NCBI RefSeq assembly: GCF_047302465.1
Contig: NZ_CP178621.1
Location: 4,154,001-4,218,000, forward strand
Origin: JACMRP01 sp047302465
Lineage (GTDB): Bacteria; Bdellovibrionota; Bdellovibrionia; Bdellovibrionales; Bdellovibrionaceae
Reading direction: 5' to 3'
DNA: 64,000 bases
Numbering within the stretch: position 1 is the stretch's first letter; every line of letters begins with the position of its first letter. This document shows positions 1 to 8,609 of this stretch, one piece after another. The notes under the pieces were generated by a model, which worked only from the letters and a program-made list of their open reading frames with translations, did not search any database and was not told the DNA's origin. The translations under genes were made by a program, and so were the position numbers.

Positions 1-1
1 T

Positions 2-667
2 CGAGACCTCAGTTTTTTAAATACCCAACAAGCTCAAACGATTCCACTCAATCCAAATGGGTTCAAAAAACTCGATGCTCATGCCACTTACACCTGCAAC
101 AGCAACTCATCTATTATTGATATTCTTCAAAATTGGGGAGACCACATGGATTACATGAGTTTGGTTTTTTTCAGTCTTAACGACGATTCCGGAAATCGCT
201 TTGTTGAAAACAATCAGCTCAACACCAATGCTTTGTTAGCAGTCACGGCCTCAGATGCGGTCGCCATTTCAGACAAAGCACTTGCGGAAAAAATCAAAAC
301 GATCCAAGCAGTCGCTCCAGATACGGAAGAGTCTTTCGTCCGCTATGCCTGTACTGATACTGGCACCGTCTCACCAAGAGCATGCCTAGCCCGCAGAGTA
401 TTTGATTCCGCTCGTAATGACATGGGTTTTGGTCAGCGTCCTACTTATGCTTGGGAGTTACCAACGGCTTTGAAAGCCTTTGTGATCCTCGATATCTTAA
501 CTACGAACGAAGCTGAGCAAATCAAAGACAGTGAACAACTCAAGGCCTTCTTATCACAAAAAGCGAGAAGCAATACGACTCGCTTGAAGAACGCCCAAGA
601 AGCTTTCCGTTGTGTGCAGCACTACAAAGCGCAGCTCGAGAAAAACCACTTGGGCCTTTGGAACTAA
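2..667 (+). CDS. C-terminal part of an unrecognised protein (truncated by window edge)
   Basis: The reading frame is open from base 2 with no stop back to the window edge, so this is the 3' part of a longer gene. The ATG at 146 is internal or an unproven start. About 221 residues are visible. They are hydrophilic, with a few scattered cysteines (for example around YACTDTG and RACLARR) and no obvious membrane segment. The tail is helix-prone and charged and ends in GLWN. I do not recognise a family. The stop lies 3 bp from the stop of the next, convergent gene. Confidence 0.6.
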   Translation, partial: RDLSFLNTQQAQTIPLNPNGFKKLDAHATYTCNSNSSIIDILQNWGDHMDYMSLVFFSLNDDSGNRFVENNQLNTNALLAVTASDAVAISDKALAEKIKTIQAVAPDTEESFVRYACTDTGTVSPRACLARRVFDSARNDMGFGQRPTYAWELPTALKAFVILDILTTNEAEQIKDSEQLKAFLSQKARSNTTRLKNAQEAFRCVQHYKAQLEKNHLGLWN

Positions 668-670
668 GTA

Positions 671-1159
671 CTAGTTTCCAGCGCAGCTTCTAAGAACTTG
701 GTCAATTTCACTAACTTCATCGCAGCCGAAGTGACCAAGACGGTTACAAACAGAATCTAAGCAGCTAGTATCGTAGTTTCCAACACAGGCTCTGCCAACA
801 GATGTAATTTCCGTTATTTCATCGCAACCAAAATGGCCTAGCTTTTCACAGGCAGCCGCGACACAGGTTCCGTCATAGTTACCGCGACAGGCTCGCCCTA
901 CATCTTGAATCTCGCTCATGTCATCACAACCGAAATGGCCTAATTTTTCGCAGGCAACATCCGTACAAGAAGGGCCCGAGGGATTGCAATTAATCGGTGG
1001 GCGGCTACTGACGCTCGAAAACAGCTTCGCTTTCATTTCTTTTTGTTGATAGTACTGATCAACTAACTGTTGAACCGTCAATTTTTTTGCTGGAGCACTC
1101 CATGCAAGAGGAGTTGCAAAAAGCACCACGCTGATAAGCAATCTTGAAATCAACTTCAT
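671..1159 (-). CDS. Small secreted protein with three Cys-rich 34-residue repeats
   Basis: The 162-residue protein starts with a signal peptide (MKLISRLLISVVLFATPLAWSA). Residues 66-162 are three tandem units of 34, 34 and 29 residues. Each contains LGHFGCD, then E-I, then a (R/S)-(A/S)-C and GN(Y). The cysteine spacing is C-x7-C-x12-C-x7-C-x4-C, so the repeats are probably disulfide-stabilised in the periplasm or outside the cell. I know no named domain with this pattern. Upstream, a 7-bp inverted repeat (GACTCTT/AAGAGTC, 1197-1220) sits in the promoter region. Function unknown; a lineage-specific repeat family is likely. Confidence 0.8.
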   Translation of the reverse strand: MKLISRLLISVVLFATPLAWSAPAKKLTVQQLVDQYYQQKEMKAKLFSSVSSRPPINCNPSGPSCTDVACEKLGHFGCDDMSEIQDVGRACRGNYDGTCVAAACEKLGHFGCDEITEITSVGRACVGNYDTSCLDSVCNRLGHFGCDEVSEIDQVLRSCAGN

Positions 1160-1282
1160 AAAGGAACCCTTCTTTGATGTTTTTTAGAGCCATATTGACT
1201 CTTTTTTTATTACAAGAGTCTACCTTTCAATTTCAAGGCCAAAGTATAAATGTCATGATGATGAAGAAAAACAGACAATACA

Positions 1283-1320
1283 AAAAAGTAAAAGCCGAAA
1301 CCGCGCATTGCGGATTCGGC
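1283..1320 (-). terminator. Rho-independent terminator of the 614-residue secreted protein gene
   Basis: Read on the minus strand this is a hairpin: GCCGAA, a T mismatch, CCGC, a 5-nt loop, GCGG, a T mismatch and TTCGGC. It is followed by a T-rich run (TTTTACTTTTTT). It lies about 40 bp beyond the stop of the upstream minus-strand gene and separates it from the Cys-repeat gene. Confidence 0.75.
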
Positions 1321-1361
1321 CACTAAAAAATTTAATCTAAGTAATGGAACAAAGGAACGCT

Positions 1362-3206
1362 CTAGCGCGCGGTTCCGTTTGAGTCGTTAGGTTGTTGGTC
1401 AGAGTATGGACGTTGGAATCCACGCTTCATCTCTTGCTGACTTTGGTAATAGCTTTTACAAGTCGCATTCGAACAACACTGAAAGAAATCCAACGCATCA
1501 CTCGTTGTACTATGAACCTCATTATTTAGTGTCGTAAAGACCATGTCCTTCCCATTTGTTTTAGATAGCTTGAGAAGCTCTCTCTCAACATAAGATTTGC
1601 GCCAGCTATGTGCAAAATTGTCGACATTGCCATCTTTCTCATTTTGACTCTTATCTGCGTTCGGAAAGATTCGTTCAAATTCTTTTCTAAAAGCTAACAT
1701 TTTTTTATTTTCATTCTCGGCATATTGTTTTTTCTCTAATTGCCAAGTTTTGTCTAACTTGTCTTGGTCTTCGTAAGACATAGTCAAATGGACATACCCT
1801 CTCATTGCATCTAGGTTTTTGGGGCGCTCAAGGGGTCTTAGACGATTTGCGTAAGCAACAAACAGACCGCGTGTTGCATCGAACTCTCGGCTAGCATAGT
1901 CACAACCGGCGCTGGAACCACCTGTGAAACTCCCAATCACACAGTCTAGATTTTTCTTCACAGACTCTTCTGTAAATGGCTCAAGGTCTGTGGGCCTCAA
2001 TCCATCCAGTTTATCTGAGATGATATCCACTATGTCCCTAGTCCCGTAGTAGACGTCTTTTGCCTGCTTAATATGTTTTGCTCTCTCTGCGATAATCTCT
2101 TTACTTCTCTCATTAATAAATTTTTTGCGCGCTTCTTCCCAGGTAGTGACCTTTGGATATTTTAGACTGGCGGCAAACTTCCTCGTCATGTCCCCATAGG
2201 TCTCGTCATCAGAAGGACTTCTATCTAAAATTTTTCCCATGCTTTCAAGGTCCTTAACCTTGACTTGTCTTTTTGCTTCCGTATCGACCACCAACTTATC
2301 AAACTCTGCTTTGTCTTTTACTGAAACATTGTTGTAAATGTCTTCGCCTGTGTAAAAGTCCATTTCTCGGCAGCTCTCACCACTTTTATTTGGGTTTTCA
2401 CAGCTTACCCATCTTTTTTTGGCTGCTGAGTACTGATCTCCGGGATAGTAGCGAAATTCGATACTTCTATCGTCAGACAAATATTGAATCGTTCTGACGT
2501 TTTCTTTATTAAAGCCTTTGATTTTCAATCCTGTGCCATTCGAAAGCTCTACGTGATCTGCCTGACATACCTTGTGTGCAAACTTATCGGTGACCGCGTC
2601 GCTAAATCGGAATTGACCTTGCGTATACGCCGATTGCTCAGCCTTAGCCAGCTCAGCTTTTTTGTTCTGATAAGCTTCACTAGCCAAACTAGAAAGCCCA
2701 CCCAACGCATAATAAGAAGCTACACCGCCTACGGCGGCTATCGTCATCGACTCTCTCGCATAGGCCGATTCGACCACAATTTCAAAAATACTGAACTGCT
2801 TGTTTTTTTCGTAAGGCATCCAATCAATTAGATCCGATAACTTTGCAAAGGAGTGGAACTTACGGTCAGTAATGAAAGCGAACGGCTTTAGGCTTGTGAT
2901 AACCATTTTTACTGGAGGTTGCGAAGCATCTTTAGGATAAATCGTGACGTGATTCCCTAACGCTGCAAAGTGAGGAAGAGGATCCTCACCATGTTTTTTC
3001 AAATAATTGCCGAGCTTGTTTCGATCATGCTCAGAAATTCCGTGAATTTTTTGTGGAAACAGAGATTTTAGATTTTTTTGCGTATTTAAAAACTTCGCCA
3101 TCGTTTCAACTTCAATGGCTAAAGCTTTACCGTTCTTCACTGCAAAAACATTCTGCGTGCAGAACAAAACTAAAATCGACATGACCAATGAAAAGATCTT
3201 TTGCAT
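1362..3206 (-). CDS. Large secreted protein of unknown family
   Basis: The 614-residue product has a clear signal peptide (MQKIFSLVMSILVLFCTQNVFA). A hydrophobic Gly/Ala stretch lies near residues 152-172 (IAAVGGVASYYALGGLSS), and the rest is long, charged and helix-prone. Several Cys residues occur in pairs, including FQCCSN and TCKSYY near the C-terminus, so disulfides are plausible. The last residues are polar and disordered-looking. No catalytic motif is visible. The hydrophobic segment could be a membrane anchor or a buried helix. It has its own terminator downstream. Function not recognised. Confidence 0.7.
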   Translation of the reverse strand: MQKIFSLVMSILVLFCTQNVFAVKNGKALAIEVETMAKFLNTQKNLKSLFPQKIHGISEHDRNKLGNYLKKHGEDPLPHFAALGNHVTIYPKDASQPPVKMVITSLKPFAFITDRKFHSFAKLSDLIDWMPYEKNKQFSIFEIVVESAYARESMTIAAVGGVASYYALGGLSSLASEAYQNKKAELAKAEQSAYTQGQFRFSDAVTDKFAHKVCQADHVELSNGTGLKIKGFNKENVRTIQYLSDDRSIEFRYYPGDQYSAAKKRWVSCENPNKSGESCREMDFYTGEDIYNNVSVKDKAEFDKLVVDTEAKRQVKVKDLESMGKILDRSPSDDETYGDMTRKFAASLKYPKVTTWEEARKKFINERSKEIIAERAKHIKQAKDVYYGTRDIVDIISDKLDGLRPTDLEPFTEESVKKNLDCVIGSFTGGSSAGCDYASREFDATRGLFVAYANRLRPLERPKNLDAMRGYVHLTMSYEDQDKLDKTWQLEKKQYAENENKKMLAFRKEFERIFPNADKSQNEKDGNVDNFAHSWRKSYVERELLKLSKTNGKDMVFTTLNNEVHSTTSDALDFFQCCSNATCKSYYQSQQEMKRGFQRPYSDQQPNDSNGTAR

Positions 3207-3359
3207 TCAAAGCCCCCTGCACTTCTATTATAGCCGGTGATTTCATTGGCAAAAATACGACTGTCGTAAAACTAGACTTAATAGAACGCTCACCCTGTAT
3301 GTTTTCTACGGCAAACGCATTCCATTTTATTGGTAGCGGAACTCTTTGTCCCGAGTACG

Positions 3360-3698
3360 CTATTTGAATTTGAAAAGGGCTTGCATTTTTTGCAACCAAG
3401 TTTGTGTTGCAGATTTTTCCTGCAACCACTGAAGGACGTCCTGTCTGTCGTAGCGCTTAGCCGCTTGCGCGGGTGTGAGGTTATCAAACTCGGAACGCAA
3501 ACATGGGTCTGCCCCGTTCTCTAACAAAAACTTAGCAATATCTACGTGGCCAGCAATGATAGCCGCCACAAGTGGTGTCGAAAGGATTTCTGGATGTTGG
3601 TAATTAGGATCTACTCCGTTCTGGATATGATATTGCACCAACCCCAGGTCCCCTGATGTGGCAGCTTTGTACATTTCTTTCCAGTCACCCGCTGACAT
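3360..3698 (-). CDS. Small ankyrin-repeat protein
   Basis: The 112-residue protein has no signal peptide. Two to three ankyrin units are visible: AATSGDLGLVQYHIQNGVDPN, then STPLVAAIIAGHVDIAKFLL and ENGADP, then a partial unit LTPAQAAKRYDRQDVLQWL. The TPLxxA and GxxxIxxxLLxxGA(D/N)P signatures are typical. Ankyrin repeats bind other proteins; the partner here is unknown. The ATG is preceded by a good ribosome binding site (GGAGG, 6 nt spacing). The spacer to the next minus-strand gene (3207-3359) holds nothing I recognise. Confidence 0.85.
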   Translation of the reverse strand: MSAGDWKEMYKAATSGDLGLVQYHIQNGVDPNYQHPEILSTPLVAAIIAGHVDIAKFLLENGADPCLRSEFDNLTPAQAAKRYDRQDVLQWLQEKSATQTWLQKMQALFKFK

Positions 3699-3806
3699 AA
3701 AGCCTCCTCAACAGGCACCCAACTCTATTCGTAACATCGTTATCATCGTCGACGTGTTTGCAAACGTTCCACGCTAGACCTTCGTCGCAAATCCCAACAG
3801 CGAAAA

Positions 3807-3837
3807 TTGAAAAGAGCCCTCGTTCAAACTTTATAGT
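3807..3837 (+). promoter_or_regulatory. Candidate sigma-70-like promoter for the TPR membrane protein
   Basis: TTGAAA at 3807-3812 and TATAGT at 3832-3837 lie 19 bp apart, about 30 bp before the TTG start at 3869. The spacing is longer than ideal, so this is tentative. Confidence 0.3.
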
Positions 3838-3868
3838 ATCTTTTAAACAGTAACACCGAGGACCTGCC

Positions 3869-5548
3869 TTGAAAAACATCTTTTCCAATTTGCGAAATAT
3901 ACTTTGTAGCGATAAAGATTCAGTTTGGTACTCTACAATAGCAATAATGGTTCTTCTTGTTTTCGGGCAAAGCTTGTCGTTCTCGTTTCTTTCGTGGGAC
4001 GACACCTTTCATATTTGCCAAAATCCCAATTTTCAATCTGCAGATGGAAGTTTCTTAAATTTTTGGAAGTCTGATTTTTTAGGTCTGTACGCACCCCTCA
4101 CTTATACTATTTGGGCTGGTCTTATTAGCTTTGCAAAATTGATATTTGGTGAAAATTCAAATTGTGGTGAATGGAGTGGTCTATTTCACGGCCTGAATTT
4201 ATTGATTCACTTACTAAACACAATACTGGTCTACGAAGTATTGAAACATCTCGTAAAGGTGGAAAATAGAAAATACGCCGCGTTTGGGGCGATCTTGTTC
4301 GCGATCCATCCATTGCAAGTTGAAGCCGCTGTTTGGATTTCAGCCAGCCGCGATTTGGTAAGTTTCCTGTTTGGTATTTGCGGAGTTCTTTTTGCGCTTA
4401 AGGACCGTTGGAGACAAGCCACGGTTTTCGTTCTTGTAAGTTGTTTGGCAAAAGCGACTGGAGTTGTGTTTCCCTTAATTATATTTGCAATATTAATTCA
4501 AAAAAGAAAATACAGTGAAGTCACAAAGTACCTACCTGCTTTTGTAGGCGCCATTGGCTTTGGTATCTTTGCAAAATTCCTACAGCCCGACACTGCTTTG
4601 AATTTTGTCTCTCCAATTTGGCAGAGGCCTTTTATATTTGGCCACAATTTGGGATTCTATTTCTCTAAGCTTATTCTTCCGATAAATCTTGCACCAGATT
4701 ATACAAGGTCCATTCAGTCCCTCAATCAAGACCCAAGTTTATTTTGGCCTCTCGGAATATTCCTTGCTGCAGCAAGCGGCCTCTATTTTTTGAAACGATC
4801 CCAGGGGTTGCTCGCTCTTATGCTGATAACAATATCGGTGCTTCCCGTGTCGGGACTCATTCCTTTTGGTTTTGAAGAAACCTCAACGGTTGCCGACAGA
4901 TATTTTTACCCTGCAATGTTTGGAGTAGCCCTATTCGCTGCAAATCTTCTTAGTACTTACCAAAACAAAAAACTCAACACCGCGGCCCTTGCTCTCTTGA
5001 TGGTCTTCTCAATACTCAGCTTCAGGCAGGTACGCTATTGGGAGAATGACGAAACCCTCTTTGACTACAATTTAAGTGTTTTCCCTAATAGTACAGTCTC
5101 ACTTCAGATTAAAGCCGATAGATACTTCGCAAAAGGAGACTATCAACGCTCGCTGGATGAGCTCCAAAAGGTTTTAGAACTGAGATCTCCTAATGTAATG
5201 ATTATTATCAAAACCAGTTTATCCTTAGAAAATTTAGGAAGACTCGATGAGGCCGAGAAGCTTTACAATTTTGCTTTAGAGAAGAATATCAAATCGACAG
5301 ATATCTATAACAATCTTGGAAAAATACACTATTTAAAAGGACAGCCTCAACTAGCCGAGAAATTGTGGATGACCGCCACCCAAGAAAATCCTCTAAACTT
5401 TCAACCGCAGTATAATCTCGGCCAACTTTACTTAATACAGGGAAAGTTTCAGGAGTCTTTAGACGCCTTTTTGAAAGCCAAAAACATAATACCCCAACAC
5501 CCACGGATTGATGAAAAAATTCGGGAAGTAAGAAGCAAAATAAGGTAA
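3869..5548 (+). CDS. Polytopic membrane protein with C-terminal TPR repeats (TMTC-like)
   Basis: The 559-residue protein starts at TTG with GAGG 7 nt upstream. Residues 1-390 contain about ten hydrophobic segments. An early acidic motif (SWDDTFHICQNP) and a HPLQVEAAVWIS stretch resemble the TMTC/GT-C family of membrane proteins that use lipid-linked sugars. Residues 405-555 are four or so TPR units (YFAKGDYQRSLDELQKVLEL, YNNLGKIHYLKGQPQLAEKL, YNLGQLYLIQGKFQESLDAF). The architecture suggests a protein glycosyltransferase with the TPR part facing the periplasm. Activity is inferred from the layout only. It stands alone and no terminator was seen after it. Confidence 0.7.
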   Translation: MKNIFSNLRNILCSDKDSVWYSTIAIMVLLVFGQSLSFSFLSWDDTFHICQNPNFQSADGSFLNFWKSDFLGLYAPLTYTIWAGLISFAKLIFGENSNCGEWSGLFHGLNLLIHLLNTILVYEVLKHLVKVENRKYAAFGAILFAIHPLQVEAAVWISASRDLVSFLFGICGVLFALKDRWRQATVFVLVSCLAKATGVVFPLIIFAILIQKRKYSEVTKYLPAFVGAIGFGIFAKFLQPDTALNFVSPIWQRPFIFGHNLGFYFSKLILPINLAPDYTRSIQSLNQDPSLFWPLGIFLAAASGLYFLKRSQGLLALMLITISVLPVSGLIPFGFEETSTVADRYFYPAMFGVALFAANLLSTYQNKKLNTAALALLMVFSILSFRQVRYWENDETLFDYNLSVFPNSTVSLQIKADRYFAKGDYQRSLDELQKVLELRSPNVMIIIKTSLSLENLGRLDEAEKLYNFALEKNIKSTDIYNNLGKIHYLKGQPQLAEKLWMTATQENPLNFQPQYNLGQLYLIQGKFQESLDAFLKAKNIIPQHPRIDEKIREVRSKIR

Positions 5549-5896
5549 CTTTTCCCTCCCTGTTTCCCACACCCTCCGTCGGACACACCCGAGCGTCTGA
5601 ACCTTCTGCACACCAAAAACAACATAAGATACTGTTTTTACTGAATAATTATTACTTTCTTTGTAAATTCGGCTATGTATCCTATTTCTCGGGATTTCCC
5701 AAGACCGGCGCGGATTTAGCAGGAATAGTGCTTGCCCGGGGGCGCTGCCCCGTGATATTCGGATCGGCAACTATAACTCACTTTTCGATAAACACTGGTC
5801 CCGCGCTGAAAAGCAAACATGGGAAATACCTGTAACTCCTCTCACGAGATACGGGCTCTGTCGAAAGGGTGGCTAACCAGATAAAAGGAGAGACAC
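5549..5896 (+). other. 348-bp gene-free spacer and probable rpsB leader
   Basis: No gene was found here. The left part is AT-rich and should hold the rpsB promoter, but no hexamer pair is convincing. The right part is GC-rich, with a short hairpin CGGGG/CCCCG at 5737-5752 and other complementary segments. S2 synthesis is autoregulated through its mRNA leader in some bacteria; whether this leader does that is a guess. A strong ribosome binding site (AAGGAGAG) precedes the rpsB start. Confidence 0.35.
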
Positions 5897-6850
5897 ATGG
5901 CTCAAGTTACCATGAAAGAGATGCTCGACGCAGGCGTTCACTTCGGACACCAAACACAGCGTTGGAACCCAAAAATGAAAAACTACGTATACACAGCTCG
6001 TGGAGGCATTCATATCATTGACCTTCAAAAGACTGTTGTTCGCGCGCAAAAAGCTGCTGAATTCGTAAAAGAAATCGCTGCTAACGGCGGCCGCTTGATC
6101 TTCGTAGGTACTAAGAAACAAGCTATCGAGCCTGTTCAAGAAGCTGCTGAAAAATGCGGTCAGTACTACGTAACTAAGCGTTGGTTGGGTGGTATGCTTA
6201 CTAACTTCGAAACGATCAAAACTTCTGTAGGTCGTCTTCGTAGAATCGACCAAATGAAAGAAAAAGGCGAAGACAAGTTCTTAACTAAAAAAGAACGCGC
6301 TGGTCTTGATAAAGAATACCTTCGTTTGTCTGAGTTCTTGAACGGTATCCGCGACATGAAAGAAATGCCAGCGGCTATGTTCGTAGTAGATTTGCCTAAA
6401 GAACACATCGCAGTTGCTGAAGCAACTCGTTTGGGCATCCCAGTAGTTGGTATCGCTGATACAAACTCTGATCCAGAAGTTATCCAATACCCAATCCCAG
6501 GCAATGACGATGCTATTCGTTCTATCAAGTTGTTCGCTAACATGGTTGCTGATGCTTACCTTGAAGGTGCTAAAACTTGGGAACAAAAACTTCGCACTAT
6601 GACTGACAAACAATCTGACTTGGCTAAAGAAGAAAAAGGCGAAGTGAGAGAGGAAGCTCCTAAGAGACGTGCTCCTCGCGCTGGTGCTCCTGCTGCTGCA
6701 GCTAAAACAGCTGCTGCTAAACCTGCAGGACCTGCGGTTGTTAAAGCTACTAAGGCTCGCAAACTTGTTGCTGCCGGTACTGCTGAAGACGTTGAAATCC
6801 AAGCAGAACTTGAGAACCAAGAAACTGCTTCTGACGAGACAGCTGAGTAA
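5897..6850 (+). CDS. rpsB: 30S ribosomal protein S2 with long Ala/Lys tail
   Basis: The core (residues 1-235) is a typical S2: LDAGVHFGHQTQRWNPKM near the start, then FVGTKKQA, RWLGGMLTNF and PVVGIADTNSDP. It binds S1 and completes the 30S platform. The protein has 317 residues, about 75 more than E. coli S2. The extra C-terminus (from about residue 240) begins acidic and basic, passes through an Ala/Pro/Lys-rich stretch and ends acidic. Codon use is strongly biased (GCT, CGT, AAA), as expected for a highly expressed gene. It heads the rpsB-tsf-pyrH-frr cluster; a hairpin with a U-run follows it. Confidence 0.97.
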   Translation: MAQVTMKEMLDAGVHFGHQTQRWNPKMKNYVYTARGGIHIIDLQKTVVRAQKAAEFVKEIAANGGRLIFVGTKKQAIEPVQEAAEKCGQYYVTKRWLGGMLTNFETIKTSVGRLRRIDQMKEKGEDKFLTKKERAGLDKEYLRLSEFLNGIRDMKEMPAAMFVVDLPKEHIAVAEATRLGIPVVGIADTNSDPEVIQYPIPGNDDAIRSIKLFANMVADAYLEGAKTWEQKLRTMTDKQSDLAKEEKGEVREEAPKRRAPRAGAPAAAAKTAAAKPAGPAVVKATKARKLVAAGTAEDVEIQAELENQETASDETAE

Positions 6851-6869
6851 TCAGTTACTCCAAAAAACG

Positions 6870-6896
6870 AAAACGGCTGATTTATCAGCCGTTTTT
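6870..6896 (+). terminator. Hairpin terminator/attenuator between rpsB and tsf
   Basis: A perfect 12-bp inverted repeat (AAAACGGCTGAT at 6870-6881, ATCAGCCGTTTT at 6884-6895) has a very short centre and ends in five T. It has the form of an intrinsic terminator and would reduce transcription from rpsB into tsf. Confidence 0.85.
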
Positions 6897-6952
6897 GTAT
6901 GTGCTTATCCCTCTGTTTAAATTTTAATACATTCATTGAAGGAGATTCCCTT

Positions 6953-7882
6953 ATGTCAATTTCTGCTACACTCGTAAAAGAGCTTAGAGAAAGAACTAAC
7001 GCCGGAATGATGGACTGTAAGAAAGCTCTCGAAGAAACTAAAGGTGACTTCGATGCTGCTATCGAATGGCTTCGCGTAAAAGGTCTTTCTGCTGCCGCTA
7101 AAAAAGCTGGCCGTATCGCTGCTGAAGGTACTGTGTTCGCACAAACTATCGGCAACACTGGTATGGTTGTTGAAATCAACTCTGAAACAGACTTCGTTGC
7201 TCGTAACGAAGGCTTCAAAGCCTTGGTTTTGGACATTGCTGAGCACATCACTAAAGCTGTGAACGTTGCTGGCGATATTCTTGAGCACGCTTTCCACAAA
7301 AATCCGACTAAAAAAATCGGTGAAATGTTGACTGAAGCTACTGCTAAAATCGGTGAAAAAATCGCGATCCGTCGTTTCGAAAAGTACACTGCTTCCCCAA
7401 ACACAATCGTGCACACTTATGTTCACGGTGAAGGTAAAATCGGCGTATTGATCGAAGTTGCCGCTTCTAAACCAGAAGCTACTAACAACCCAGAAATGCG
7501 CACTTTCGCTCAAGACGTTTCTTTGCACATCGCTGCAATGAACCCAATGGCGATCTCTTCTGCGGAAATCCCTGCAGACGTTGTTGCTAAAGAAAAAGAA
7601 GTTTTGAAAGCTAAAAACCTTGAGCAAGGTAAAAAAGCAGACATGATCGATAAGATCGTAGAAGGCCAAATCCGTAAGTTCTTGGCTGAAAATTGCTTGG
7701 TTGACCAAGCTTTCGTTAAAAATCCTGATATCAAAATCAGCGATTTGGCGAAAGAAGTGGGCAAAAAAGTAGGCGCTGATTTGACTATCAAACGCTTTGT
7801 TCGCTTCGAACTTGGTGCTGGTATCGAGAAGAAATCTGAAGATTTCGCAGCTGAAGTTGCTGCACAAATGAAGGGACACTAG
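6953..7882 (+). CDS. tsf: Translation elongation factor Ts
   Basis: EF-Ts exchanges GDP for GTP on EF-Tu. The start is the ATG at 6953, preceded by GAAGGAGA; an upstream in-frame ATG at 6899 lies in the terminator region and is not used. The 309-residue product opens with the UBA-like domain (VKELRERTNAGMMDCKKAL). The diagnostic GMVVEINSETDFVARN stretch and the helical core follow (HIAAMNPMAIS). The length is close to E. coli EF-Ts (283) and codon bias is strong. pyrH follows 1 bp after the stop. Confidence 0.97.
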   Translation: MSISATLVKELRERTNAGMMDCKKALEETKGDFDAAIEWLRVKGLSAAAKKAGRIAAEGTVFAQTIGNTGMVVEINSETDFVARNEGFKALVLDIAEHITKAVNVAGDILEHAFHKNPTKKIGEMLTEATAKIGEKIAIRRFEKYTASPNTIVHTYVHGEGKIGVLIEVAASKPEATNNPEMRTFAQDVSLHIAAMNPMAISSAEIPADVVAKEKEVLKAKNLEQGKKADMIDKIVEGQIRKFLAENCLVDQAFVKNPDIKISDLAKEVGKKVGADLTIKRFVRFELGAGIEKKSEDFAAEVAAQMKGH

Positions 7883-7883
7883 T

Positions 7884-8597
7884 TTGAAAGCTCCTGCCTA
7901 TAAAAGAATTTTGCTAAAATTGAGTGGTGAGGCGTTGGCTGGTAGCCAAGGTCTTGGCATTAACAATACCGTCATTAAGCAAATTGCCCAGGACGTTGCA
8001 GAAGCCTTCAAAGCAGGAGTTGAAATTGGTATCGTTATTGGCGGTGGTAACATCTATCGTGGTGTTGCCGCCTCTGCCGAAGGCATGGATCGCGCTAGTG
8101 CTGACTATATGGGAATGCTAGCAACTTGTATCAATGCCCTGGCTCTTCAAGACGCCCTTGAAAAAGAAAACGTTCCTACCCGTGTACAAACAGCTATTGA
8201 AATGGCTGAAATCGCAGAACCTTACATCCGTCGTAGAGCGATCCGTCACCTTGAAAAAGGCCGCATCGTGATCTTTGGTGCTGGTACCGGGAACCCGTTC
8301 TTTACAACAGATACAGCCGCTTCTTTGCGCGCGATGGAAATCAGCGCAGAAGTCATTATGAAAGCTACGAAAGTAGATGGCATCTATGACAAAGATCCGA
8401 AGAAACACACGGATGCTAAGAAGTTCGATAAAATCAGTTACATTGATGTTTTAAACAAAGGCCTGGAAGTGATGGATTCCACTGCGATCAGCCTTTGCAT
8501 GGACAACAAGCTTCCGATCATTACTTTCGATATGACTCAACGAGGGAATATCCTTAAAGCCGTCCAAGGTGAAAACATCGGAACTCTAGTTCAATAA
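7884..8597 (+). CDS. pyrH: Uridylate (UMP) kinase
   Basis: It phosphorylates UMP to UDP in pyrimidine nucleotide synthesis and belongs to the amino acid kinase fold. The 237-residue protein shows RILLKLSGEALAG at the N-terminus, VIGGGNIYRG, RASADYMGMLAT and VDGIYDKDPKK, all typical. The start codon is TTG, one base after the tsf stop, so translational coupling with tsf is likely. The order rpsB-tsf-pyrH-frr is conserved in many bacteria. Confidence 0.96.
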   Translation: MKAPAYKRILLKLSGEALAGSQGLGINNTVIKQIAQDVAEAFKAGVEIGIVIGGGNIYRGVAASAEGMDRASADYMGMLATCINALALQDALEKENVPTRVQTAIEMAEIAEPYIRRRAIRHLEKGRIVIFGAGTGNPFFTTDTAASLRAMEISAEVIMKATKVDGIYDKDPKKHTDAKKFDKISYIDVLNKGLEVMDSTAISLCMDNKLPIITFDMTQRGNILKAVQGENIGTLVQ

Positions 8598-8609
8598 AAA
8601 GGAGACAAC

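Noticed and set aside
2273..2831. Two plus-strand frames inside the 614-residue secreted protein gene
   Set aside because: Antisense to a gene with a signal peptide and ribosome binding context; no independent start signal.
6556..7879. Long open frames on the minus strand through rpsB and tsf
   Set aside because: They lie antisense to highly expressed genes with strong GCT/AAA/GAA codon bias, which leaves the opposite strand free of stops. The translations are low-complexity Ser/Phe-rich and have no ribosome binding site.
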